A stretch of 64,000 nt of DNA. Source: Stagnihabitans lacustris. GTDB lineage: Bacteria > Pseudomonadota > Alphaproteobacteria > Rhodobacterales > Rhodobacteraceae. The translations under genes were made by a program, and so were the position numbers. Positions within the stretch are counted from its first letter, which is position 1; every line of letters begins with the position of its first letter. Positions 45,612-55,308 of the stretch are shown here, piece by piece. The DNA is taken from positions 1 through 64,000 of the forward strand of contig NZ_JAPDGS010000007.1 in assembly GCF_025950525.1 (NCBI RefSeq), read 5' to 3'. The notes beneath the pieces were generated by a model. The model did no database searches. It saw only the letters and a program-made list of their open reading frames with translations, and was not told the DNA's origin.

Positions 45612-48600
45612 ATGAAGATCGAGCGGAAGTTTACGACGGTGGATGACGGTGCCTATGGCGCTTTGACGTTCCAGCTGACGACCTCGGAAATCCGCAATCC
45701 CGATGGCAAGGTGGTCTTCCGCAACGAGGCGGTCGAGGTGCCCCAAGGCTGGTCGCAGGTCGCAGCCGACGTGATCGCGCAGAAATACTTCCGCCGTGCG
45801 GGCGTTCCGGCCGTGACCAAGCGCGTGCAGGAAAAGGGCGTGCCGCGCTTCTTGTGGCGCCATGTGGCCGACGAAGAGGCGATGGCCGATCTGCCCGCCG
45901 ACAAGCGCTTTGTGGGCGAGACTTCGGCCAAGCAGGTCTTTGACCGTCTGGCCGGGGCCTGGGCCTATTGGGGCTGGAAGGGTGGCTATTTCACCACCGA
46001 GGCCGACGCCAAGGCCTATTATGACGAGATGCGCTATATGCTGGCCCGCCAGATGGCCGCGCCGAACAGCCCGCAGTGGTTCAACACCGGCCTGCATTGG
46101 GCCTATGGCATCGACGGTCCGGGGCAGGGCCATTATTACGTCGACCACAAGACTGGCGTTTTGACCCGCTCGGACTCGGCCTATGAGCATCCCCAGCCGC
46201 ATGCCTGCTTCATCCAGTCGGTCAAGGATGACCTGGTGTCGGATGGCGGCATCATGGACCTGTGGGTGCGTGAGGCGCGTTTGTTCAAATATGGTTCGGG
46301 CACCGGCACGAACTTCTCCAGCCTGCGCGGTGAGGGCGAAAAGCTGTCGGGCGGCGGCAAGTCCTCGGGTCTGATGGGCTTCCTGAAGATTGGCGACCGG
46401 GCTGCGGGCGCCATCAAGTCGGGCGGCACCACGCGCCGCGCCGCCAAGATGGTAATCTGCGACATGGATCACCCCGATATTGAGGAATTCATCAACTGGA
46501 AGGTGATCGAAGAACAAAAGGTCGCCTCGTTGGTGGCCGGGTCCAAGGCGCATGAAGCGCGGCTGAACGACATCTTCACCGCGATCCGTCAGTGGGATGG
46601 GTCCAGCGAAGACAGCGTTGATCCGGCCAAGAACCCAGGCCTGAAGGGCGCGATCCGGGCCGCGAAAAAGGCCATGATCCCCGACACCTACACCAACCGC
46701 GTGCTGCAATATGCGCGTCAGGGCTTCACCTCGATCGAATTCCCGACCTATGACACCGATTGGGATTCCGAGGCCTATAATTCGGTGTCGGGCCAGAATT
46801 CCAACAATTCGGTCCGCGTGACGGATGCTTTCCTCAAGGCCGTCAAGGCCGATGCGCCCTGGGAGCTGATCCGCCGCACCGATGGGAAAGTGGCGAAATC
46901 CGTCTCGGCCCGTGAGCTGTGGGACCAGATCGGCCACGCCGCCTGGGCCTGCGCCGACCCCGGCATCCAGTTCCATGACACGGTCAACGCCTGGCACACC
47001 TGCCCCGAAGACGGCGCGATCCGCGGGTCGAACCCCTGTTCGGAATATATGTTCCTGGACGATACGGCCTGCAACCTGGCGTCCTTGAACCTGCTGACCT
47101 TCCAGAAGGGCTCCAAGTTTGACGCCGAAGCCTATATCCACGCCTGCCGCCTTTGGACGGTGACGCTGGAAGTCTCGGTCATGATGGCGCAGTTCCCCTC
47201 CAAGGAAATCGCGCAGAATTCCTATGATTTCCGCACCCTTGGCCTGGGTTACGCCAATATCGGCGGCCTGTTGATGAACATGGGTCTGGGCTATGACAGC
47301 CGCGAAGGCCGGGCTTTGTGTGGGGCCTTGACCGCGCTGATGACCGGCATCGCCTATGCGACCTCGGCCGAGATGGCGCGTGAGCTGGGCGCCTTTGCAG
47401 GCTATGACCGCAACCGGGATCACATGCTGCGCGTGATCCGCAACCACCGCGCGGCCGCCCATGGGTCGCAGGCCTACGAGGGCCTGAACGTCGATCCGGT
47501 GAGCTTGGACGCCCGCAACTGCCCCGATGCCGACCTGGTCCAGCTGGCGCGCGGCGCCTGGGATGAGGCGCTGGCCCTGGGTGAGGCCCATGGCTACCGC
47601 AACGCCCAGACCACGGTGATTGCGCCGACGGGCACCATCGGCCTGGTGATGGATTGCGACACGACCGGGATCGAGCCCGATTTCGCCCTGGTCAAGTTCA
47701 AGAAGCTGGCCGGTGGCGGCTATTTCAAGATCATCAACCAATCGGTTCCGGCCGCTTTGGAAACGCTCGGCTATCCCGGCCATCAGATCGCCGAGATCGT
47801 GGCCTATGCCGTGGGCCATGGCTCGATTGCGCAGGCGCCTGCGATCAACCACACGGCCCTGATCGGTCACGGCTTTGGCCCCCGCGAGATCGAAAAGATC
47901 GAAGCGGCGCTGCCCACCGCCTTTGACATCCGCTTTGTCTTCAACCAGTGGACCCTGGGCGAGGACTTCTGCCAAAAGACCCTGGGCATCCCGGCCGAAC
48001 GCCTGAACGACGCAGGGTTCGACCTGCTGCGTCACCTTGGCTTTACCAAGGCGCAGATCGAGGCGGCCAATGACCACGTTTGCGGCACGATGACGTTGGA
48101 AGGCGCGCCGCATCTGAAGACGCATCACTACTCTGTCTTTGATTGCGCCAATGCCTGCGGCAAGCGGGGCAAGCGCTATCTGTCGGTGGAAAGCCACATC
48201 CACATGATGGCGGCGGCGCAGTCCTTCATCTCGGGCGCGATTTCCAAGACGATCAACATGCCGAATTCGGCCAATATCGCCGAAACCCTGGCCGCCTATG
48301 AGCTGTCGCACAGCCTTGGGATCAAGGCCAACGCGCTGTATCGCGACGGGTCGAAACTGTCGCAACCCTTGGCAAGCGCCCTGATCGAGGACGACGAAGA
48401 GGCCGAAGAGATCATGGCCACCGGCTCGGCCCAAGAAAAGGCCGCGGTGATTGCCGAAAAGATCGTCGAGAAGATCATCTACAAGGAAATCATCCGCACC
48501 AACCGCGAAAAGCTGCCCGAGCGGCGCAAGGGTTACACCCAAAAGGCCATCGTCGGCGGGCACAAGGTTTACCTGCGGACCGGCGAATATGGTGACGGTC

Positions 48601-49262
48601 GCCTGGGCGAAATCTTTATCGACATGCACAAGGAAGGCGCGGGCTTCCGGGCGATGATGAACAACTTCGCCATCGCGATTTCGGTTGGCCTGCAATATGG
48701 CGTGCCGCTGGAAGAATATGTCGAGGCCTTCACCTTCACCCGCTTTGAACCGGCAGGCATGGTGCAGGGCAACGACTCGATCAAGAACGCGACCTCGATC
48801 CTGGACTATATCTTCCGGGAACTGGCCGTGTCCTATCTGGACCGCACCGATCTGGCCCATGTCAAACCGCAGGGCCATGCTTTCGACGACCTGGGCCATG
48901 GCGACGAAGAGGGCAAGCGCAATGTCTCGGAGGTTTCCGAGTCGGCCGCCTCGAAGTCGGTGGAGCTGCTGAAGTCGATCTCGTCGACCGGCTATCTGCG
49001 CAAGCGGATGCCCCAGGGCCTGGTGGCTTTGCAGGGCGGGATGATGACGGGGACGGGGCCCGTGGTGGGCTTCTCGGAGGCCGCCACGACCTATACCGCG
49101 ACCGCGCTTTCGACCGGCACCGTGTCGATGGACCTGCGCACCAAGGCAAAGATGCAGGGCTACGAGGGCGATCCTTGCGGCGAATGCGGCAACTACACGC
49201 TGGTCCGCAACGGCACCTGCATGAAGTGCAACACCTGCGGCGGCACGAGCGGTTGCAGCTGA
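45612..49262 (+). CDS. nrdJ: Adenosylcobalamin-dependent (class II) ribonucleotide reductase
   Basis: A 1216-residue enzyme reducing ribonucleotides to deoxyribonucleotides using B12, active with or without oxygen. The N-terminus includes [15 protein letters not shown]. The catalytic N-x-C-x-E motif is Asn474-Pro-Cys476-Ser-Glu478 ([12 protein letters not shown]), and [18 protein letters not shown] forms the finger-loop region. The C-terminus ends in a Cys-rich zinc motif ([22 protein letters not shown]) that transfers electrons to the active site. Its great length is typical for the alphaproteobacterial form. No nrdA/nrdB is in the window. Confidence 0.96.
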   Translation: MKIERKFTTVDDGAYGALTFQLTTSEIRNPDGKVVFRNEAVEVPQGWSQVAADVIAQKYFRRAGVPAVTKRVQEKGVPRFLWRHVADEEAMADLPADKRFVGETSAKQVFDRLAGAWAYWGWKGGYFTTEADAKAYYDEMRYMLARQMAAPNSPQWFNTGLHWAYGIDGPGQGHYYVDHKTGVLTRSDSAYEHPQPHACFIQSVKDDLVSDGGIMDLWVREARLFKYGSGTGTNFSSLRGEGEKLSGGGKSSGLMGFLKIGDRAAGAIKSGGTTRRAAKMVICDMDHPDIEEFINWKVIEEQKVASLVAGSKAHEARLNDIFTAIRQWDGSSEDSVDPAKNPGLKGAIRAAKKAMIPDTYTNRVLQYARQGFTSIEFPTYDTDWDSEAYNSVSGQNSNNSVRVTDAFLKAVKADAPWELIRRTDGKVAKSVSARELWDQIGHAAWACADPGIQFHDTVNAWHTCPEDGAIRGSNPCSEYMFLDDTACNLASLNLLTFQKGSKFDAEAYIHACRLWTVTLEVSVMMAQFPSKEIAQNSYDFRTLGLGYANIGGLLMNMGLGYDSREGRALCGALTALMTGIAYATSAEMARELGAFAGYDRNRDHMLRVIRNHRAAAHGSQAYEGLNVDPVSLDARNCPDADLVQLARGAWDEALALGEAHGYRNAQTTVIAPTGTIGLVMDCDTTGIEPDFALVKFKKLAGGGYFKIINQSVPAALETLGYPGHQIAEIVAYAVGHGSIAQAPAINHTALIGHGFGPREIEKIEAALPTAFDIRFVFNQWTLGEDFCQKTLGIPAERLNDAGFDLLRHLGFTKAQIEAANDHVCGTMTLEGAPHLKTHHYSVFDCANACGKRGKRYLSVESHIHMMAAAQSFISGAISKTINMPNSANIAETLAAYELSHSLGIKANALYRDGSKLSQPLASALIEDDEEAEEIMATGSAQEKAAVIAEKIVEKIIYKEIIRTNREKLPERRKGYTQKAIVGGHKVYLRTGEYGDGRLGEIFIDMHKEGAGFRAMMNNFAIAISVGLQYGVPLEEYVEAFTFTRFEPAGMVQGNDSIKNATSILDYIFRELAVSYLDRTDLAHVKPQGHAFDDLGHGDEEGKRNVSEVSESAASKSVELLKSISSTGYLRKRMPQGLVALQGGMMTGTGPVVGFSEAATTYTATALSTGTVSMDLRTKAKMQGYEGDPCGECGNYTLVRNGTCMKCNTCGGTSGCS

Positions 49263-49277
49263 TTTGAGATTGAGGTT

Positions 49278-49306
49278 GGGGCGCGGAAGTACCAGTTCCG
49301 CGCCCC
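49278..49306 (+). terminator. Hairpin downstream of nrdJ
   Basis: Arms GGGGCGCGGAA and TTCCGCGCCCC with a 7-nt loop, 15 bp after the stop, followed by a weak T-containing stretch (AGCTTTCC). Confidence 0.65.
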
Positions 49307-49448
49307 AGCTTTCCCGCATTGTTGTGCACGCTGCGGGAGAAGCTGTGTCGGCCACAAGGGTCGATGAATTTATCTGACCAACTTCCGATGCAGCTACAAT
49401 GGCGTGTTCGTCTCTACAGGACTTTCCCACAGAAAACATAGGGACACC

Positions 49449-49457
49449 TGTGGATAA
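49449..49457. promoter_or_regulatory. Exact DnaA-box match
   Basis: TGTGGATAA, the exact complement of TTATCCACA. A related TTTCCCACA lies at 49423-49431. The box overlaps an alternative GTG start of the small gene that follows. A nine-base match alone may occur by chance. Confidence 0.35.
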
Positions 49458-49473
49458 GTATAGGGAGGCCATC

Positions 49474-49662
49474 TTGGCCAAAAATACTGGAAATGACTAT
49501 CGCCGCGGCGCGGTTACTGCTCGCACCCAGTTCCAGCGGGAAGACGGGAACTGGCAGAAACGTGACGAACGGAGCGGCCAATTCATGTCTGTGAAAGACG
49601 ATGGAAAGCCGTTCAAGGGTGTCGCTAAAGAGCCTGACGGTCGGGACACGAAGAACTCCTGA
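49474..49662 (+). CDS. Small conserved hydrophilic protein
   Basis: A 62-residue, highly polar protein. The start is taken as TTG (read MAKNTGNDYRRGAVTARTQF) because GGAGG stands 5 nt before it; a GTG at 49450 is in frame. The pattern of Thr/Gln/Asn/Lys with a C-terminal SVKDDGKPFKGVAKE resembles small hypothetical proteins common in bacteria, often annotated without function. It could be regulated by the nearby DnaA-type boxes, but this is conjecture. Confidence 0.6.
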   Translation: MAKNTGNDYRRGAVTARTQFQREDGNWQKRDERSGQFMSVKDDGKPFKGVAKEPDGRDTKNS

Positions 49663-49737
49663 CCTCTTCTTAACAAATGCTCGGGCGTGATCTGCTCCCG
49701 CCCGAGTGCATTGACAAATACGCTGAAGGACCCCGCC

Positions 49738-49989
49738 ATGGACATCATCATCGGCACTGACCGCATCACGCCTCAGGCGATCCATCCTTTTGCGGGGGGG
49801 GTCATTGCCACGCTGCGCGGAGAGGCGCTGAAGGCGGTGCTGGATGCCACCTTCCGCGGCAAGGGCTCGATCGAGATGAGCGGCGGCGACCTGGACCGCC
49901 GCCCGATGAGCGTCACCGCCATCGAGATGTCGGGGCAGGATACGACGGTCACGCTGGTGTGCGCCGGGCCGCGGCGCGATTTGCACTGA
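49738..49989 (+). CDS. Conserved hypothetical protein, 83 residues
   Basis: A short soluble protein starting MDIIIGTDRITPQ after an AAGGA site. It looks like an all-beta domain (alternating hydrophobic residues, ALKAVLDATFRGKGSIEMSGG, then SVTAIEMSGQDTTVTLVCAG). I do not recognise a family. It ends just before a strong bidirectional terminator shared with the convergent cytochrome gene. Confidence 0.6.
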   Translation: MDIIIGTDRITPQAIHPFAGGVIATLRGEALKAVLDATFRGKGSIEMSGGDLDRRPMSVTAIEMSGQDTTVTLVCAGPRRDLH

Positions 49990-50046
49990 GGGCTACGCTG
50001 AAAGCGCGTCCGCACTGAGGGCGGGCCCACACCGCGCGGGACAAGC

Positions 50047-50083
50047 AAAGACCCCGGGAGCCATATGGCCCCCGGGGTCTTTT
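50047..50083. terminator. Bidirectional terminator between the 83-aa gene and cycA
   Basis: A 12-bp perfect inverted repeat AAAGACCCCGGG / CCCGGGGTCTTT with the inner palindrome CCATATGG, followed by TTTT on the plus strand and by AAAG-complement (CTTT) on the minus strand. Confidence 0.85.
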
Positions 50084-50090
50084 CATGGGC

Positions 50091-50525
50091 TTAGGGTGCC
50101 GCGGGGGCGGGGGACAGGGACGAGATATAGGCCCAGACATTGGCCGCATCCTCGGCCTTGGCCAGTTTGAACATCATCTTGCCGCGGGCCGATTTGTCGC
50201 CCAGCTTTTCTTGCAGGAACTTGGACGGATCGGCGACATAGGTCACGAAATCCGCCTCGTTCCAGGCAAAGCCGGTCGCACCCAGGGCGATCATGTCATC
50301 GCCGTATTTGAACTCGGGGTAAGTCCCCGCCACGCGGCCCGGCATGCCGTAAAGGTTCGGCCCGGTCTTGGCGCCCTTGCCGGCGACGACCTCACCGGCC
50401 TCGTTGACCATGGCGTGACAGGTCTGGCATTTGGCGAACACTTTCTCGCCCTTGGCCGCATCGCCTTCGGCGAGCGCGGGCAGGGCCAGCAACGAAAGGG
50501 CAAATGCCCCGATCAGCGTCTTCAT
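50091..50525 (-). CDS. cycA: Cytochrome c2
   Basis: A 144-residue periplasmic class I c-type cytochrome that shuttles electrons from the bc1 complex to the photosynthetic reaction centre and oxidases. The signal peptide is 1-19 (cut after ALPALA), and the mature N-terminus EGDAAKGEKVF resembles Rhodobacter c2. The heme motif is CQTCH (Cys33, Cys36, His37), with the sixth ligand Met117 in RGKMMFKL. GGAGGATAGG precedes the ATG. It lies just downstream of hemA at the end of the photosynthesis cluster, where Rhodobacter species keep it. Confidence 0.9.
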   Translation of the reverse strand: MKTLIGAFALSLLALPALAEGDAAKGEKVFAKCQTCHAMVNEAGEVVAGKGAKTGPNLYGMPGRVAGTYPEFKYGDDMIALGATGFAWNEADFVTYVADPSKFLQEKLGDKSARGKMMFKLAKAEDAANVWAYISSLSPAPAAP

Positions 50526-50606
50526 CCTATCCTCCGTTTGGATTTGGAACATTACGTTCAGCACCTAGGACGCCCGCGGGTCTTGGCAACGGGCGCCGTG
50601 GAATTC

Positions 50607-51809
50607 TCAGGCGACAGCACGCGACAGCGCACAATGCGCCCAAAGCTGCGACAGCGCGTTCACAAGATGGTCAATCTCGGCCGAGCCATGCAGCGGCCCG
50701 GGGGTGATGCGCAAACGCTCGGTCCCTTTGGGGACGGTGGGGTAGTTGATCGGCTGCACATAGATGCCGTGGTCGCGCATCAGGATATCGCTGATCATCC
50801 GGCACTTGACCGGGTCGCCGATCATCACCGGGATGATATGGCTGTCATTGGGCATGTGCGGGATGCCGGCGCGGTCCAGTTTGGCGCGCAGTTCCGCCAC
50901 GCGGGCGCGCTGCAGGCGGCGTTCGCTGGCCGAGCCCTTCAGATGCATGATCGAGGCTTTGGCCGCGGCGGCCACCGCAGGCGGCAGGGCGGTGGTAAAG
51001 ATGAACCCGCTGGCAAAGGACCGGATAAAGTCGCACAGCGCCGCCGACCCCGTGACATAGCCGCCAACGACGCCAAAAGCCTTGCCCAGGGTGCCTTCGA
51101 TCAGGTCGATCCGGTGGGCCAGCCCAAGTTCCTCCGAGACGCCACCGCCGCGCGGGCCATACATTCCGACCGCATGGACCTCGTCGATATAGGACAGCGC
51201 GCCATGGGCCTCGCAGACCTCGACGATCTCGCGGAGGGGCGCGATGTCGCCATCCATCGAATAGACGGATTCGAAGGCCACCAGCTTGGGCCGATCCCCC
51301 GCGGCGTGCAATTTGCGGTCCAGGTCGCGCCAGTCGTTGTGGCGCCACAGCACCTTGTCGGCGCGGGAATGGCGGATGCCTTCGATCATCGACGCATGGT
51401 TCTTTTCATCCGAAAAGATCGCCACATTCGGGATTTGCGACCCCAAAGTCGACAAAGAGGCCCAGTTCGACACATAGCCCGAGGTAAAGAGCAAAGCCCC
51501 CTCCTTGCCATGCAGATCGGCCAATTCGGCCTCCAGCGCCAGATGGTGCATGGTGTTGCCCGAGATGTTGCGCGTGCCCCCCGCGCCGGTGCCACAGGCC
51601 TCGACCGCCTCGATCATGGCGCCCACGACCTGCGGGTGCTGGCTCATGCCCAGGTAATCGTTGGAACACCAGACGGTGACATCGCCCACGCCTTCGCATC
51701 CGGCGGTGGGAAAGGCGCCGCGGCGGCGGGTGATATCGGCAAAGATGCGGTAATTGCCTTCGTCTTTCAGGGCGCCAAGACGGGCAGAGAAATGGGCTTG
51801 GAAATCCAT
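50607..51809 (-). CDS. hemA: 5-aminolevulinate synthase
   Basis: A 400-residue PLP enzyme condensing glycine and succinyl-CoA to 5-aminolevulinate (the C4 route), first step of heme and bacteriochlorophyll synthesis. The PLP lysine is Lys243 in [28 protein letters not shown] and the [16 protein letters not shown] region are diagnostic. It starts 2 nt after the puhE stop, so it is transcribed with the photosynthesis genes, as in Rhodobacter. Confidence 0.96.
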   Translation of the reverse strand: MDFQAHFSARLGALKDEGNYRIFADITRRRGAFPTAGCEGVGDVTVWCSNDYLGMSQHPQVVGAMIEAVEACGTGAGGTRNISGNTMHHLALEAELADLHGKEGALLFTSGYVSNWASLSTLGSQIPNVAIFSDEKNHASMIEGIRHSRADKVLWRHNDWRDLDRKLHAAGDRPKLVAFESVYSMDGDIAPLREIVEVCEAHGALSYIDEVHAVGMYGPRGGGVSEELGLAHRIDLIEGTLGKAFGVVGGYVTGSAALCDFIRSFASGFIFTTALPPAVAAAAKASIMHLKGSASERRLQRARVAELRAKLDRAGIPHMPNDSHIIPVMIGDPVKCRMISDILMRDHGIYVQPINYPTVPKGTERLRITPGPLHGSAEIDHLVNALSQLWAHCALSRAVA

Positions 51810-51811
51810 GG

Positions 51812-52621
51812 TCAGGTCCTTTGTTCAAGGTTCGGGCTAGGCTCATGCGTCTTGGGGCGCTTGGGCAACATCCAGCGGTAAAGCTTCTGGTCGGGCAGGG
51901 GCAGGACCATGAACCAGTGTTCCAGCAACGCAAGTGCGGTCAGGACGGTCAACAGGACATGGCCGGTCAGGCTGGCTTCGGTTTGCGCCCCCGCGGCGCG
52001 CTCCAGCCAGCAGGCGGTGGCAAAGGTCAAAAGCGTGATCGAGACGGGAAAGAAGCCGTTCATCGCGGCGCGGCGGAAATGGCTTTCCAGATGGGTCAGG
52101 GGGCGGGGCAGGAATTCGGTATGGATGCGGGGCACGCCAAGGAACAGGTTCAGCTTGGCCGAGATGCGGGCAAAGAACAGCACGGCATAGGTCCAGAGGC
52201 CGAATTCATTGGCCTCTCCCCAGGTGACTTTTGCGATGACCAAAAGGCCAAGCGCCAAAAGGATCTCGTTATACAGGACCGTTCCCGTCGCGCGCAGGAA
52301 CCTTTGGCCCAGGGGCAGGCCGGGCGGGCAGGGCTTCAGGTTCGGCCCCGTGATGACGCCCGACAGAAAGGCCAGCTCGATCCAGCCCCAGACCGCGATG
52401 GCGGCCAGAAAGGCGCAGACCGCGCCCAGGGGCGTCGACTGATCCGCGGTGGCGTCCAGCCCAAGGCCGCCGCCGATCAACAGCGGCAGGCCCAGAAGCA
52501 CCGACCAGATGTGATCATCCGGCCCGCCAAGATCAGCGCGTCGCACCCGCAGCATGATCAGCCCGGTGGACAGCCACCAGAGGAACACGGCAAACAGCGC
52601 GACACTCCAGGGATTGGTCAT
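51812..52621 (-). CDS. puhE: Photosynthetic complex assembly protein PuhE
   Basis: A 269-residue membrane protein with about seven hydrophobic segments, of the PuhE (DUF3623) family confined to purple-type phototrophs. PuhE affects reaction centre and bacteriochlorophyll levels; the mechanism is unknown. Segments [27 protein letters not shown] and [19 protein letters not shown] are typical. Two GC-rich hairpins separate it from acsF upstream. Confidence 0.88.
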   Translation of the reverse strand: MTNPWSVALFAVFLWWLSTGLIMLRVRRADLGGPDDHIWSVLLGLPLLIGGGLGLDATADQSTPLGAVCAFLAAIAVWGWIELAFLSGVITGPNLKPCPPGLPLGQRFLRATGTVLYNEILLALGLLVIAKVTWGEANEFGLWTYAVLFFARISAKLNLFLGVPRIHTEFLPRPLTHLESHFRRAAMNGFFPVSITLLTFATACWLERAAGAQTEASLTGHVLLTVLTALALLEHWFMVLPLPDQKLYRWMLPKRPKTHEPSPNLEQRT

Positions 52622-52623
52622 AT

Positions 52624-52694
52624 GCGGCCCCCATTTGACAGGGGGCCGCGAAGCGAAAGGGTCTGCTGCGGCCCCCGTTTGACGGGGGGCCGCA
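52624..52694 (-). terminator. Two tandem GC-rich hairpins between acsF and puhE
   Basis: Arms GCGGCCCCC / GGGGGCCGC with an 8-nt loop at 52624-52649, and TGCGGCCCCC / GGGGGCCGCA at 52667-52694. Loops (ATTTGACA, GTTTGACG) are nearly the same, so one hairpin looks like a duplicate of the other. No T-run; they may stabilise or attenuate the mRNA. Confidence 0.65.
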
Positions 52695-52763
52695 GAGGGG
52701 CCCCGGGACGCGCCCATCCCAGGGCCCAACCCGCTGCCGGAACAGCGGTATGGGGTGCATCGG

Positions 52764-53858
52764 TCAATACGACGGCTCCATCCGGCAGGACGCCGGGGGG
52801 GTGTTGCGCTTGACCGGGATCAGATAAAGGCCGGCAAAGGCCGTCAGGGCGCGGGCGGCAGCAAGTTTGTGCAGGGTCCAGCCGCCAAGCCCGCCCTTCT
52901 TCTTGGCGCGCTCCATGTCGATCATCGCGGAATTCATCGCCCGCAGGCCCGGCAACCAGCGCGGGTGGTCGATGTCCAATTCCACCGGAAAGACCTGCCG
53001 CGCGATGGCCGAGGTCTTGCGGTAGACCTCTTGGTCATAGTCGTCGATGTTGACGCCCAGGGCCTTGTGGAAGTCGTGGCGCGCATGGTCGCGCACCCAC
53101 ATGGTCGAATACACCGCGGTCAGAAAGAACCTGATCCACATCCGTGCCGCCCAGGTCCCGGTGATCTTGGGATCGGTCCGCATCAAAAGGGCAAAGGCCT
53201 CGCCATGAGAGAACTCGTCGTTGCACCATTCGCGGAACCACTTGAAGATCGGGTGGAAGCGCTGTTCGGGATGCGCCTCCAGGTGGCGATAGATCGTGAT
53301 ATACCGCGCGTAGCCGATCTTTTCGGACAGATAGGTGGCGTAATAGATGAACTTCGGCCGGAAGTAGGTGTATTTCTTGGCCTTGGTCAGAAAGCCCAGG
53401 TTCACCGCAACGCCCGCCTCACGCAGGGCGTCGTTGATGAAGCCGGCGTGCCGGGCCTCGTCGCGCGACATATAGGAAAAAAGCTCGCAGATGTCGGGGT
53501 TCGTGCCGCGGCGCTTCATTTCCTTATACAGCACGCAGCCCGAGAATTCGGCCGTGCAGCTTGACACCAGAAAGTCGATGAACTCGACCCGCAAGGCCGG
53601 GTCCATCCCCGCCCAATCGACCGTGTCCCAATCGGCATTTTTCTTGAAATGCCCCTTGTTCGGGTCGGATTTCATCTGGGCCAACAGCTTGTCCCAGTCC
53701 TCGCGCACCGGGGTGACGTCGATGCGGTCCATCTCGTCGAAATCGGTGGTGTAAAAGCGCGGGTTCAGCAGGGTGGTTTGCGTGGCCATGGCCGTCGTGT
53801 CGAAAGCGTCCGACATTTCGGCGTGCAGCTCGTCATGGGTGGTTGCATGGTCCTTCAC
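52764..53858 (-). CDS. acsF: Aerobic Mg-protoporphyrin IX monomethyl ester cyclase
   Basis: A 364-residue diiron enzyme forming the fifth ring of bacteriochlorophyll with O2. The iron-binding carboxylates and histidines lie in SRDEARHAGFIND and NDEFSHGEAFALL, with further Glu in the YKEMKRRG region. The GTG start overlaps the preceding small gene (GTGA, 53855-53858), with GGAG 9 nt before it. Its presence shows an oxygen-dependent cyclase route. The anaerobic BchE is not in this window, but may be elsewhere. Confidence 0.94.
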   Translation of the reverse strand: MKDHATTHDELHAEMSDAFDTTAMATQTTLLNPRFYTTDFDEMDRIDVTPVREDWDKLLAQMKSDPNKGHFKKNADWDTVDWAGMDPALRVEFIDFLVSSCTAEFSGCVLYKEMKRRGTNPDICELFSYMSRDEARHAGFINDALREAGVAVNLGFLTKAKKYTYFRPKFIYYATYLSEKIGYARYITIYRHLEAHPEQRFHPIFKWFREWCNDEFSHGEAFALLMRTDPKITGTWAARMWIRFFLTAVYSTMWVRDHARHDFHKALGVNIDDYDQEVYRKTSAIARQVFPVELDIDHPRWLPGLRAMNSAMIDMERAKKKGGLGGWTLHKLAAARALTAFAGLYLIPVKRNTPPASCRMEPSY

Positions 53859-54151
53859 AACGCGATCTCCTCTGAAAACGAGAACTCGCACAGTTCCATG
53901 AAGTCGAAATCGCCGGTCATGCGCGTCCACAGCCGTTCCAACCGCGAGGCGCGGGTGATCGTCGCCTGACGGCTTTCGATGATGACCTCGCCATAGGCGG
54001 CCAGGATCGGCGCGCCATGGACCTGGACTTCGTCGCCGGGGTGGATCACGGCGCCGTTGTCAAAGCGGACATGGGCGTGAAGGCTTTCGAACAGATGGCT
54101 GACCTCGACGGTGCAGGGGACCTGTTCGGTTTGCTTGGTGAAAAGTGGCAT
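53855..54151 (-). CDS. Conserved small protein between puhC and acsF
   Basis: A 98-residue protein with basic and acidic beta-rich sequence (CTVEVSHLFESLHAHVRFDNGAVIHPGDEVQVHG) and a C-terminal segment ERLWTRMTGDFDFMELCEFSFSEE. I recognise it only by position: an unnamed small gene precedes acsF in several Rhodobacter-type clusters. Overlap with acsF suggests a role with the cyclase, possibly assembly or regulation. Confidence 0.75.
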   Translation of the reverse strand: MPLFTKQTEQVPCTVEVSHLFESLHAHVRFDNGAVIHPGDEVQVHGAPILAAYGEVIIESRQATITRASRLERLWTRMTGDFDFMELCEFSFSEEIAL

Positions 54152-54162
54152 CTCTGATTTCC

Positions 54163-54621
54163 CTATTCTTGTGAGGACAGCAGCCGTTCGAACGCGGCTT
54201 TGTTGTCTTGCCCGAAAGCGTAGAGTTCTGCGCTCCATCCACTTGCGGGGTCTTCGGCCACAAGGCGACCGTTCTCATAGCGCACCACTTTCATGGGCGG
54301 GTTGCCGGTGACGCCTGCGACCGTGCGGGCGCGGGTCATGGCGTTCTGGATGACCGTGATGAAGCCGCCATGGGGCAGGTCGGCCAACAGCTTGCCATCG
54401 CGGTCGCGCACGGTGACGGACTGGGCGGATTGGCCTTCCAAGATCAGCCAGGTTTCTTTCTGCACGGTGCTGGCCGCGGGCGTGCCTTCATGCGGGCGCT
54501 TGGTTGCCACGGCAAAGGTCGTCAGGGCCAGGGCGGCCAGAACCAGGGCGAACATCGCATAAAGCAGGCCCTTGGGGATCATCTCGCGGTCGAGGCGGCG
54601 GGGCGGAGAGAGGGTTGCCAT
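54163..54621 (-). CDS. puhC: Photosynthetic complex assembly protein PuhC
   Basis: A 152-residue protein with one N-terminal transmembrane helix (about 17-39) and a periplasmic domain. The ILEGQSAQSVTVRDRDGKLLADLPHGGFI region is the PuhC signature. Deletion in Rhodobacter lowers light-harvesting 1 assembly and RC function. It starts 4 nt after the puhB stop. Confidence 0.88.
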   Translation of the reverse strand: MATLSPPRRLDREMIPKGLLYAMFALVLAALALTTFAVATKRPHEGTPAASTVQKETWLILEGQSAQSVTVRDRDGKLLADLPHGGFITVIQNAMTRARTVAGVTGNPPMKVVRYENGRLVAEDPASGWSAELYAFGQDNKAAFERLLSSQE

Positions 54622-54625
54622 GGGA

Positions 54626-55243
54626 CTACTCCGCCGCAAGGGCCAAAGAGATTTCCGGCGTCGCAAGGCTGGTCTGGGCGGCATCCGACAAAAGGCGACC
54701 GACGGCGGTGGCCTCGGGGATGCAGCGCAGCGCGGCTTGGGTCTTTTTGACGAACCCCGGGCGCAGATGCGGCCACAAGATCAGCGCCGACATTTGCACA
54801 TCCCCCGTCAGGTCCAGCGCGATGGTGCCGGTCCCCTGGGCATCGACGGTCAGCGCAGCAGAGCCTATGCGGCGGAAGGGGATGGTAAAGGTGATCGGCA
54901 GCGCGGCACCGATGCGCAGGATGACGCGCTCCGTGGTGATCGTATAGATCGAGGCCCGGGCCTGCAGCGCGGCCAGGCCCTGAACAATGCCCCAGGCCGC
55001 CAGGGCCAGGACCAGATAGGGCAGGGCCACGGCCAGCGGCGGAAGGCCATCCGACCAGGCGGCCAGGCCCTTCCACAGGACCAGGACCATCATGTAGCCC
55101 AGGACCCAATTGGCCTTGTAGGCCTCGCGGGCCAGGGCCTTGCGGTCGGGCTGGCCTTGCCAGAGGATCGTTTCGCCTTTCGGCAGGGGGGCCGGCAGTC
55201 CGGGTGCCGGTTCGAAGTCGAAGTCGTGGTCACGGTCCGCCAT
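54626..55243 (-). CDS. puhB: Photosynthetic complex assembly protein PuhB
   Basis: A 205-residue membrane protein with three hydrophobic segments (about 43-100) and a PH-like domain with ASIYTITTERVILRIGAALPITFTIPF, as in PuhB, which helps assemble the reaction centre and RC-LH1. The N-terminal FEPAPGLPAPLPKGETILWQGQPD is family-typical. Confidence 0.9.
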   Translation of the reverse strand: MADRDHDFDFEPAPGLPAPLPKGETILWQGQPDRKALAREAYKANWVLGYMMVLVLWKGLAAWSDGLPPLAVALPYLVLALAAWGIVQGLAALQARASIYTITTERVILRIGAALPITFTIPFRRIGSAALTVDAQGTGTIALDLTGDVQMSALILWPHLRPGFVKKTQAALRCIPEATAVGRLLSDAAQTSLATPEISLALAAE

Positions 55244-55270
55244 TGCGAACCCTCCTTGGTCAGGGTTGAA

Positions 55271-55302
55271 CCCGATCCGGCGTGGGCGCACGCCGGGTCG
55301 GG
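55271..55302 (-). terminator. Stable hairpin after puhA
   Basis: Arms CCCGATCCGGCGTG and CACGCCGGGTCGGG pair over 14 bp (one G-T wobble) around a GGCG loop, in the 65-bp gap between puhA and puhB. Without a T-run it may act as an mRNA-stabilising or partial-termination element, raising puhA relative to downstream assembly genes. Confidence 0.6.
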
Positions 55303-55308
55303 CTGTCG

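Noticed and set aside
45597-49481. 1294-codon open frame antisense to nrdJ
   Set aside because: It is a shadow of the high-GC codon pattern of nrdJ; its translation is His/Arg/Gly-rich with no recognisable domain, and nrdJ is certain.
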